Positions 58,194 through 64,000 of a stretch of DNA of 64,000 nt are shown piece after piece. Every line of letters starts with the position of its first letter. The first letter of the stretch is position 1. The translations under genes and the position numbers were made by a program. Under the pieces are notes generated by a model, which was given only the letters and a program-made list of their open reading frames with translations, had not been told where the DNA came from and did not search any database. Origin of the DNA: Actinomycetota bacterium (GTDB lineage Bacteria; Actinomycetota; Thermoleophilia; Gaiellales; F1-60-MAGs149); the NCBI GenBank assembly GCA_026392355.1, contig JAPLCF010000030.1, positions 434,001-498,000 of the forward strand, read 5' to 3'.

Positions 58194-60298
58194 CGCGTCA
58201 CCAATTTGAAGCTCTTCGCCATTGCGATCATTGCGGAGTTGGGAATACGACCCGTCAAGGAGTTCTCCAGCCAGTAGCTGTTGCCGTTCTCTTTCCATGC
58301 CACGCGCTGGAGCGAAGCACCGTTGAAGTACAGCAGAAGCGTCCGACCCTTGTAGTTACGGGTGGTTGTCGGGCCATCCAGAATCGGTGGCTGATCCCAC
58401 TGGATCGCCTGCACGCCGAAGACCTGGTCATAGGCGTCGGCGGAGTAGGTGACGTAGACGGCCTTCTTCCCGGCTGTCTTGTAGACGCGGTAGGGCGGCT
58501 GGCTGGAGTACTGCGGATCGCGCGTCTGCGCACCGGCGTAGACCACCGTCGGCATCCAGAGCGGGAACCCGGCTTTCCGCTGCGCCTGGCGCCACATTGC
58601 GACGTCGCGGGTGGGATCGCGGGCGATCTGCGCCTCTTCCTTCGGCGGCAGCACGGCCACCTTCGGCGGTGCCAGATCGCCGGTGTAGGTCTTGCCGATC
58701 ACGACCACGATCGGCTCGGTGACGTCCACGCCGTTCTGCTGAATCTCAGCCTTCGCGGCGGCGTCAATCGCCTTGATCTCGGAATCGGTGCCGAACGACT
58801 CGCCGATCGCGGTCGCCGCATCCTTCGCTCCCTCGACAGAGCCGTCGTAGTAGATGGTCGTATGGAGGTACTGCGTCATCGAGTCACCCGCGCTGTGCGC
58901 GAGTTTCCAGCCGTTCTCGATCAGCTGCCACGACGCGTCGGCTGCAGCGGCGGGCGCACCATTGCCGTTGCGGACTTCCACGCCCATCGTGGCTGGGTTG
59001 TAGGTGGCCTTCTTGACCTTGGACTTGGGATCCTTGGCGACGTCGCGGCTCGCAATTGCGTTGCCCGAGGTCGTATCGGGATTGAGGAACTCGTCGACGA
59101 CCTTTTGCACGGCCTGCGGTGTCGCCTCGAGCTTGCCGGGATACTTCGTCGAACTCGAGATGTCGGAGAGGCGCACCTGCTGCATGTTCCCGCGCGGGAT
59201 GCTGGCCATCAGCTGGCCGTACTCGAGCAGCGTCTTGGCATCAGCTGGCTTCTTGTTCGAACCGAGGATCTTGATGTTGTCGCGCAAGATCGAAATGACT
59301 TCGATCAGGCGCGATGCCAGACCCCAGTTATCCACGCGCTTCTTGAACTCGCGCACGAACGTCTGCTGTCGCGACAGACGAATGAGGTCGGAATCCTTGT
59401 GCCGGAAGCGGGCGAAGGCGAGCGAGTCGTTACCGCGCAGCAGCTGGTAGCCCGGCTGGATGTTGATCGACATGTAGTTGTTGGCTTCCGTGCCGTCGTT
59501 GACATTGAAGTAGCGCCGGTCGATCGGTAGCCAGACACCGCCGAACGTGCCGACGATGCGATTGAAGGCGCGGAAGTCGACGGGAATCAGATAGTTGATC
59601 TGCACGCCAGTCAGTTCCTTGACCGTGGCGAGTGCGAGCGGTTCTTGCCCGATGTCGTAGGCCTCGTTAATCGGGCGCCGACCGTAGCCCGGGACGTCGA
59701 CGACGAGGTCGCGCGGAAACGAGAGCAACGAGATCGTCTTCGTGCGCGGATCGATACGCACCATCATCATCGTGTCGGAGCGCCCGCCCGACTCGCCGGC
59801 GCGATGGTCCTCGCCGATGACCAGGGCGGTGATGGGCTCGTTGGCGGTCGCAATGGCGAGTCCGTCCTGCGCCTCTTGCTGTTGCTTATTCGACGATCGC
59901 GTCATCGTCGAGACGGTGTCCTGCACGTACCAGTAGCCGTAGCCGGCGACGCCGAGGGCCGCGATCACGACGAGGGCGCCGATGCCACCGACGACCCAGG
60001 GCCAGCGACGGCGGCGCCTTGCCGGTTCGGAGCTATACAGCTTCATCGGCGGACGACCGCCACCACCGCCCGCACCACCGCTCGCTAAAGCCGGGGTCGG
60101 CGCCGCAGCCGTTGCGCTCGTGCCATCCGGACGGTGCACCTTCATCTTGGGCTGGGCTGGCAGAGCGGCGGCAGACTTCGCAGCGCTCGCGGCGATCACC
60201 GCGTCGTCGGCGGAGCCGCCGGCGAGAGCCTCGGGCTCAGCCGCGGGCGGCTCGTTGGCCGCATCATCGGGTGGGGGCGTGTTCGTCTCCACGTGCAT
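58190..60298 (-). CDS. LytR-CpsA-Psr (LCP) family glycopolymer transferase
   Basis: 702 aa from ATG 60298. A cytoplasmic Ala/Pro-rich region of ~95 residues ends in RRRRRW. One transmembrane helix follows (WVVGGIGALVVIAALGVAG). The LCP domain runs over about residues 155-345 with GRSDTMMMVRID, LLSFPRDLVVDVPGYGRRPINEAY and SLAFARFRHKDSDLIRLSRQQ, the polyprenyl-phosphate-binding arginine/aspartate set. A LytR_C-like domain lies near residues 440-520, followed by an additional ~150 residues of unknown type. LCP enzymes attach glycopolymers to peptidoglycan, which fits the sugar-nucleotide genes downstream. Confidence 0.92.
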   Translation of the reverse strand: MHVETNTPPPDDAANEPPAAEPEALAGGSADDAVIAASAAKSAAALPAQPKMKVHRPDGTSATAAAPTPALASGGAGGGGGRPPMKLYSSEPARRRRRWPWVVGGIGALVVIAALGVAGYGYWYVQDTVSTMTRSSNKQQQEAQDGLAIATANEPITALVIGEDHRAGESGGRSDTMMMVRIDPRTKTISLLSFPRDLVVDVPGYGRRPINEAYDIGQEPLALATVKELTGVQINYLIPVDFRAFNRIVGTFGGVWLPIDRRYFNVNDGTEANNYMSINIQPGYQLLRGNDSLAFARFRHKDSDLIRLSRQQTFVREFKKRVDNWGLASRLIEVISILRDNIKILGSNKKPADAKTLLEYGQLMASIPRGNMQQVRLSDISSSTKYPGKLEATPQAVQKVVDEFLNPDTTSGNAIASRDVAKDPKSKVKKATYNPATMGVEVRNGNGAPAAAADASWQLIENGWKLAHSAGDSMTQYLHTTIYYDGSVEGAKDAATAIGESFGTDSEIKAIDAAAKAEIQQNGVDVTEPIVVVIGKTYTGDLAPPKVAVLPPKEEAQIARDPTRDVAMWRQAQRKAGFPLWMPTVVYAGAQTRDPQYSSQPPYRVYKTAGKKAVYVTYSADAYDQVFGVQAIQWDQPPILDGPTTTRNYKGRTLLLYFNGASLQRVAWKENGNSYWLENSLTGRIPNSAMIAMAKSFKLVTR

Positions 60299-60346
60299 GG
60301 ATAAGCGCACAACGCGATCCGACGACCGGTCGTGAGCAGTTGGCTG

Positions 60347-60352
60347 AGTATA
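60347..60352 (-). promoter_or_regulatory. Candidate -10 element of the LCP-operon promoter
   Basis: TATACT on the minus strand, 48 bases ahead of the chosen LCP start. It is the best -10 match in the divergent region 60299-60429; no -35 of similar quality. Confidence 0.35.
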
Positions 60353-60429
60353 CCCCTCGGTTTCCGGGGTTCCTGTGCGCCGTGCTTGCCGATTGTGATC
60401 CGGGCACCTGATCTGCCAGTATCCGCACG

Positions 60430-61005
60430 ATGGCAGCGCAGGCGCAGATTGCGGTCGTCCGCCATGGGCAGACGGAGTGGAGCCTGAACGGGCGCCACAC
60501 CGGCACCACGGACATTCCGCTCACGCCGCACGGCCGCGAGGAGGCGATCGCGTCCGCCCCGCTCGTGCAGGCAATGACGATCGACCACGTGCGCTGCAGC
60601 CCGCTGCAACGGGCGCGTGAGACGTGCGAGCTCCTTGAGCTCGGCGTGGCGCCGACGATCGATCCAGACCTCGTCGAGTGGAACTACGGCATCTACGAGG
60701 GCATCACGACCAAGGAAATCCGCGAGACGGTCCCTGCGTGGACGGTGTGGTTCGGTGGCTGCCCCGAGGGCGAGACGCCCGACGAGGTCGCGGCGCGCGT
60801 CGATCGGGTGATTGCCGCCGCCCGCGAGGCAGGCGGCACCACACTCGTCGTCGCGCACGGCCACGTCCTGCGCGTCCTGACCGCCCGCTGGCTCGGCCTC
60901 GCCCCGCAGGACGGCCGCTTCTTCCGACTCGACACGGCAACCGTGTCGCTGCTCGGGTGGGAGCGCGAGACGCCTGTTGTGTTGCGTTGGAACTCTAGGG
61001 GCTGA
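60430..61005 (+). CDS. Histidine phosphatase family protein (phosphoglycerate-mutase-like)
   Basis: 191 aa. The RHG motif VVRHGQTEWSLNGRHTGTTDIPLT carries the phospho-acceptor histidine. The second histidine is in LVVAHGHVLRVLTARWLGL, and the acid/base Glu is near DLVEWNYGIYEGITTKEI. This branch is cofactor-independent of 2,3-bisphosphoglycerate and includes acid phosphatases with unknown substrates (GpmB-like). The last codons and the stop lie inside a perfect 21-bp inverted repeat, so the terminator stem is partly coding. Confidence 0.93.
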   Translation: MAAQAQIAVVRHGQTEWSLNGRHTGTTDIPLTPHGREEAIASAPLVQAMTIDHVRCSPLQRARETCELLELGVAPTIDPDLVEWNYGIYEGITTKEIRETVPAWTVWFGGCPEGETPDEVAARVDRVIAAAREAGGTTLVVAHGHVLRVLTARWLGLAPQDGRFFRLDTATVSLLGWERETPVVLRWNSRG

Positions 61006-61036
61006 CTGCCCCGCAGGGGCAGTCAGCCCCTAGAGT
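60992..61036. terminator. Perfect 21-bp inverted repeat overlapping the phosphatase stop codon
   Basis: Arms 60992-61012 and 61016-61036 are exact reverse complements with a GCA loop. The stop codon (61003-61005) lies in the left arm. No T-tract; an unusually stable stem for terminating or stabilising the mRNA. Confidence 0.75.
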
Positions 61037-61043
61037 GACCTAA

Positions 61044-61081
61044 GGATCGGCCCGTGAGCGAAGCGAACGGGTAGCCGATCC
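61044..61081. other. Second hairpin in the 61-kb intergenic region
   Basis: GGATCGGC (61044-61051) pairs with GCCGATCC (61074-61081), and the inner CCCGT/ACGGG extends the stem with a small bulge. It lies between the 21-bp inverted repeat and the shared palindromic repeat. Confidence 0.5.
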
Positions 61082-61126
61082 GTGGTGCATGCGCGAGCCT
61101 CGATCATCAATGCCGTTACTGACGGA

Positions 61127-61226
61127 GTTGATCTACAACGACGACGCGAAGGCCTCGGCAGCCAAAGCCTCTCCTGGCGAGGTTGATCTACACCGGCGAC
61201 GGGATCACCTCGAGGTGCTCACGTCG
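61127..61226. repeat. Palindromic intergenic repeat, copy B
   Basis: Starts with two direct copies of a ~23-base unit beginning GTTGATCTACA (61127-61149 and 61182-61204). It ends in an imperfect palindrome CGACG...CACCTCGAGGTG...CGTCG (61197-61226). The segment 61149-61217 matches copy A (5397-5466) at about 58 of 70 positions. As in copy A, the palindrome ends at the stop triplet of the minus-strand gene (der, 61227-61229). Non-coding. Confidence 0.75.
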
Positions 61227-62612
61227 CTACCGCTCCACGAAGTCAATCACCACGGGGCACCCCTCGAGCCCGGCCGCTTCGCGCAGCCGGTTCTCGATGA
61301 AGTACGCGTAGTCCCGCGTGATCAGCTTGCGATCGTTGATCGTGATGCGGAAGCGCGGCGGGCGTGTCTGCACCTGCGCGCCGTAGATCATCTTCATGCG
61401 CTTGCCGTGCACCAGCGACGGCTGGCGCTGAGCCACGGCGTCCTGCAGTGCGCGGTTGACCGCAGGTGTCGGCATGCGGCGCGTGTACGCCGCGTAGAGC
61501 TCTTCGATGCGGTCGAGCAGGCGGTCGAGACCGCGCCCTGTCACCGACGAGGTCGTCACGATCATCGGCCGCTGGCGCAGCTTCTTTTCGATGCGCAGCC
61601 GCAGGTCGTCGAGATCGATCTCGGAGGCGTCCCACTTGGAGACGACCACGAGCGTGGCGCAGCCTGCCTTGCGGGCCGCATCAGCGACATCGAGGTCGTG
61701 GTCGACGAAGCCCTCGGCGCCATCGATCAGGACGAGAGCAATGTCGGCGTGATCCATCGCGGCCAGGGCGCGCTTCTCGCTCCAGTATTCGATGTCCTGG
61801 CGCTGCGCTCGCTTGCGGCGCATGCCGGCCGTGTCAACGAGGCGGAAGACGGTCTCGCCGCGCACTAGGCGCGTATCAATCGCGTCACGCGTCGTGCCCG
61901 GAATGTCGCTGACGATCACGCGGGGCGAGCCGATCAGCTTGTTGAACAACGAGGACTTGCCGACGTTCGGACGACCCAGGATCGCCACGCCGATCTCATC
62001 GGCGACGCGCTCCATGCGCTCGGCCTGCGGCATGTCCGTGAGACGCTCGACGATCAGATCAAGGAGGTCGCCACTCCCAGAACCATGGATCGCGGAGACC
62101 GGAAGCGGTTCTCCGAGACCCAGCTCGTGGAACACCAGGGCATTGATGTCGCCGCTCTGCCCGTCGGCCTTGTTGGCGACGAGCAGCATCGGGATCTTCT
62201 GCCGGCGAAGGATCTCGGCGACCTCGAGGTCGCCGGGCATCACGCCCGCCTTGGCATCGACGACGAACAGGGCCATGTCGGCCTCTGCCAGCGCCGTCCG
62301 TGCCTGCTGCGCGACCTCCTCCGCCATCATCGTCTCGCCGCCGAGGTCGATGCCGCCGGTGTCGACGAGGCGGAAGAACTTGCCGTTCCACTCCACATCG
62401 ACATCCTTGCGGTCACGCGTGACACCGGGCTCGGAGTGCACGACCGCGTCGCGGCGGCCTGCCAGGCGGTTGCAGAGCGTGGACTTGCCGACGTTCGGAT
62501 AGCCGACGACGGCGACGACGCCGATGATTGGCTGCTCGGGGAGCGCCTGGACCTCTTCTTCGAACTCCTGGCCTCGGCGCTTACGCGCTCGCGGTGGCTC
62601 GCGTCCGCTCAT
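61227..62612 (-). CDS. der: Ribosome biogenesis GTPase Der
   Basis: Double-GTPase needed for 50S assembly. ATG 62612, overlapping the plsC stop as ATGA, gives 461 aa. The first G domain is VAVVGYPNVGKSTLCNRLAGRRDAVV with DTGGIDLG and VANKADGQ. The second is VAILGRPNVGKSSLFNKLIGSPRVIV with DTAGMRRKRAQR and VVSKWDASE. The C-terminal KH-like domain contains MKMIYGAQVQTRPPRFRITINDRK. An N-terminal charged extension of about 28 residues (REPPRARKRRGQEFEEEVQAL) precedes the first domain. Standard aroA-cmk-plsC-der neighbourhood. Confidence 0.97.
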   Translation of the reverse strand: MSGREPPRARKRRGQEFEEEVQALPEQPIIGVVAVVGYPNVGKSTLCNRLAGRRDAVVHSEPGVTRDRKDVDVEWNGKFFRLVDTGGIDLGGETMMAEEVAQQARTALAEADMALFVVDAKAGVMPGDLEVAEILRRQKIPMLLVANKADGQSGDINALVFHELGLGEPLPVSAIHGSGSGDLLDLIVERLTDMPQAERMERVADEIGVAILGRPNVGKSSLFNKLIGSPRVIVSDIPGTTRDAIDTRLVRGETVFRLVDTAGMRRKRAQRQDIEYWSEKRALAAMDHADIALVLIDGAEGFVDHDLDVADAARKAGCATLVVVSKWDASEIDLDDLRLRIEKKLRQRPMIVTTSSVTGRGLDRLLDRIEELYAAYTRRMPTPAVNRALQDAVAQRQPSLVHGKRMKMIYGAQVQTRPPRFRITINDRKLITRDYAYFIENRLREAAGLEGCPVVIDFVER

Positions 62613-63313
62613 GCGCTCGTCTCCTTGCTCGTCCACTCGGGTGGGACGGCATCTTTGGGTCGCCCGGCGCGATCTGCGCTCACGGCGAACGATTCCAGCT
62701 GGCGCAGATACGCGCCGATCTCTTCGGACGCGGCCTTGTAGACCTTGCTGCCACGCCCCTCGACCGTCATCGGGCGTCCATACGTGATGCTCACGGGCGC
62801 GCGAGGGGAGTCTGCGATCTTGTCGGTCCCGTTGATCCAGACGGGCACGATCGGCGCGCCGGTCATGCCCGCGATCATCGCGGCGCCGGCACGGACCTCG
62901 CCAAGGCCATCACCATGGTGGCGCGTGCCGTCGATGAAGATGCCGAGGATGCCGCCGCGGGCCAGAACTTCACGCGCCGAGTCAATCGCACCGCGATCGG
63001 CCTCGCCGCGACGCACGGGAAAGGCGCCGGTGTGCGGCAGAAAACGTGCGAGTGCCGCGTTGTCGAAGAGCTCCTGCTTCGCCATGTAGTGGAGCGGCCG
63101 CTTCATCACGGCGCCAAGCACGAAGATGTCATAGAACGACTGGTGATTGGCGGCCAGGATCACCGGGCCGCTGGCCGGCACGCGCTCCGCACCCCAGATC
63201 CGAACGTCGGAGAACCGACGAATGGGTGGTGCCACGAGCTTGAGTGCCAGTGCCCACGAGCGCTCCGGCGTGAAGATGCGGAAGTCGTCCCAGCGCATGC
63301 GCGTCTCGGTCAT
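62609..63313 (-). CDS. plsC: 1-acyl-sn-glycerol-3-phosphate acyltransferase (PlsC family)
   Basis: Acylates lysophosphatidic acid to phosphatidic acid at the membrane. 234 aa with the catalytic HX4D motif NHQSFYD, the second block AFPVRRGEADRGAID, FIDGTRHHGDGLGEVRAGAAMIA and PIVPVWINGTD. ATG 63313 overlaps the cmk stop by four bases. In actinobacteria this gene is regularly placed between cmk and der; the physiological acceptor could be another lysolipid. Confidence 0.92.
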   Translation of the reverse strand: MTETRMRWDDFRIFTPERSWALALKLVAPPIRRFSDVRIWGAERVPASGPVILAANHQSFYDIFVLGAVMKRPLHYMAKQELFDNAALARFLPHTGAFPVRRGEADRGAIDSAREVLARGGILGIFIDGTRHHGDGLGEVRAGAAMIAGMTGAPIVPVWINGTDKIADSPRAPVSITYGRPMTVEGRGSKVYKAASEEIGAYLRQLESFAVSADRAGRPKDAVPPEWTSKETSA

Positions 63314-63876
63314 GCGCGCTCCTCGACGAGTTGCACGATCGACTCGATGACTTCGTCGATCGCGAGCCCCTCGGTGTCCACACGCACGCTGTCGTCCGGA
63401 ACGATCATCTGCGCGGCGTCCTGTCGGTCGCGTTCGAGAGCGGTCTCCCCCGCTTCCGCGCCACGCTCCGCGGCACGACGGCGACGGCGCTCGTCGGGCG
63501 AAGCATCAAGCCACACCTTCAACTCGGCCTGCGGCCAGACGACAGAGCCGATATCGCGGCCTTCTGCGACGGCGTCGCCCTGCGCAAGAAAATCGCGCTG
63601 CGCACCGCGCAGTGCCTCGCGCACCGCGGGCAGGCACGAAACGCTGGAGACGGCAGCATCAACTGCATCGGAGCGCAACGCCGGATCGAGCACGCGGGTG
63701 GCCCAGACATCGCCGGCAGCGACGACCAGTGGATCCTCGCCCGTCTCGAGCGAGACGAGGGTGACGGCGCGATACATGGCGCCGGTGTCGAGATAGCGAT
63801 AGCCCAGCCGCGAGGCGAGAGCGCGCGAGACCGTGGACTTGCCGGCGCCAGCGGGTCCGTCAATGGTGATGATCAT
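63310..63876 (-). CDS. cmk: Cytidylate kinase, compact form
   Basis: Phosphorylates CMP and dCMP. 188 aa, shorter than the usual ~220. Walker A is ITIDGPAGAGKSTVSRALA, then YRYLDTGAMYRAVTL, AVAEGRDIGSVVWPQAELKVWLDA and the LID Arg-rich segment DERRRRRAAERGAE. The missing ~30 residues map between TGEDPLVV and VSCLPAVREAL, that is within the CMP-binding insert. The end reads VDTEGLAIDEVIESIVQLV. All catalytic motifs are present, so it should be active. Coupled by ATGA to both aroA and plsC. Confidence 0.94.
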   Translation of the reverse strand: MIITIDGPAGAGKSTVSRALASRLGYRYLDTGAMYRAVTLVSLETGEDPLVVAAGDVWATRVLDPALRSDAVDAAVSSVSCLPAVREALRGAQRDFLAQGDAVAEGRDIGSVVWPQAELKVWLDASPDERRRRRAAERGAEAGETALERDRQDAAQMIVPDDSVRVDTEGLAIDEVIESIVQLVEERA

Positions 63877-64000
63877 CGACGCCGCTCCGCCGTGACAGCC
63901 TCGATCAGCGGGCGGAAACCGGGGAACGACACGTCGATCGCCTCCGAGTCCGTGATCGTCACGCCATCCTTCGAGTAGAGCCCTGCGATTGCGCCGAGCA
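63873..64000 (-). CDS. aroA: 3-phosphoshikimate 1-carboxyvinyltransferase, C-terminal end (cut by window edge)
   Basis: Only the last ~41 codons are in view: they read LGAIAGLYSKDGVTITDSEA and then VSFPGFRPLIEAVTAERRR before the stop. This matches the C-terminal beta-alpha unit of EPSP synthase (DSEAIDVSFPGF), the shikimate-pathway enzyme. The stop overlaps the cmk start as ATGA. The aroA-cmk order supports the call; the short fragment limits certainty. Confidence 0.8.
   Translation of the reverse strand, partial: LGAIAGLYSKDGVTITDSEAIDVSFPGFRPLIEAVTAERRR

Noticed and set aside
56877-58277. 466-codon open frame antisense to UDP-glucose dehydrogenase
   Set aside because: The dehydrogenase has every catalytic motif on the minus strand; the antisense product is low-complexity Ala/Asp/Arg.

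Overview
The window is a gene-dense, high-GC chromosomal segment with no phage, IS element or CRISPR array. Gene content and order point to an actinobacterium: secA-prfB-ftsE-ftsX-smpB on one strand, a response regulator / histidine kinase / GerMN-lipoprotein trio resembling MtrA-MtrB-LpqB, a YlxR protein between nusA and infB, and no outer-membrane genes. A deep lineage such as Thermoleophilia is my best guess. That placement is inference from gene order and protein flavour, not a database result.

Layout. 1-3.6 kb: end of a peptide/nickel ABC transporter operon (DppD partial, DppF) and RecQ. 3.6-8.8 kb: IlvD, then a convergent metallo-hydrolase at the end of the rimP-nusA-ylxR-infB operon (6.5-11.1 kb, minus strand). 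11.2-17.1 kb: D-Tyr-tRNA deacylase, a lysine/arginine/ornithine decarboxylase, a cysteine-rich secreted protein, a nitrilase and malate synthase. 17-21 kb: acetyltransferase, thioesterase and the three-gene proton-translocating transhydrogenase (pntA1-pntA2-pntB). 21-27 kb: class II aldolase, secreted trypsin-like protease, XerC/D-type recombinase, an unknown zinc-finger-like protein, a LuxR-type regulator and an FAD amine/amino-acid oxidase. 26.9-29.8 kb: histidine degradation pair hutU-hutF. 29.96 kb: tRNA-Gly(GCC). 30-37 kb: YqjG-like transferase, MFS transporter, methyltransferase plus pyruvate-dehydrogenase-like E1, OsmC, YciI-like protein, and a KDPG-aldolase-like protein carrying a Tat-type leader. 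37.05-37.41 kb: tmRNA (ssrA). 37.6-39.8 kb: MMPL transporter.

39.8-50.1 kb is one long minus-strand run: secA, prfB, ftsE, ftsX, response regulator, histidine kinase, GerMN lipoprotein, smpB and a secreted protein made of three tandem repeats. It joins protein export, translation termination and rescue, and cell-wall division control. 51.4-60.3 kb is a second run: LCP family protein, UDP-glucose dehydrogenase, sugar-phosphate nucleotidyltransferase, PGI/PMI isomerase, S-adenosylhomocysteinase, MtnA, ComF and a hibernation factor. It couples surface-glycan precursor supply to methionine-cycle recycling. 61.2-64 kb: aroA (partial)-cmk-plsC-der.

The most unusual DNA feature is a palindromic intergenic repeat present twice (5.3-5.5 kb and 61.1-61.2 kb). 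Each copy lies between convergent genes and ends within two bases of the stop codon of the minus-strand gene. Other points worth a second look are the two repeat-built secreted proteins, the exported KDPG-aldolase-like protein, a ylxR gene without a usable in-frame start, a terminator hairpin directly ahead of rimP, and the kinase-lipoprotein module set between ftsX and smpB. Genes are packed with many four-base start/stop overlaps, and no stretch over 300 bases lacks a gene.
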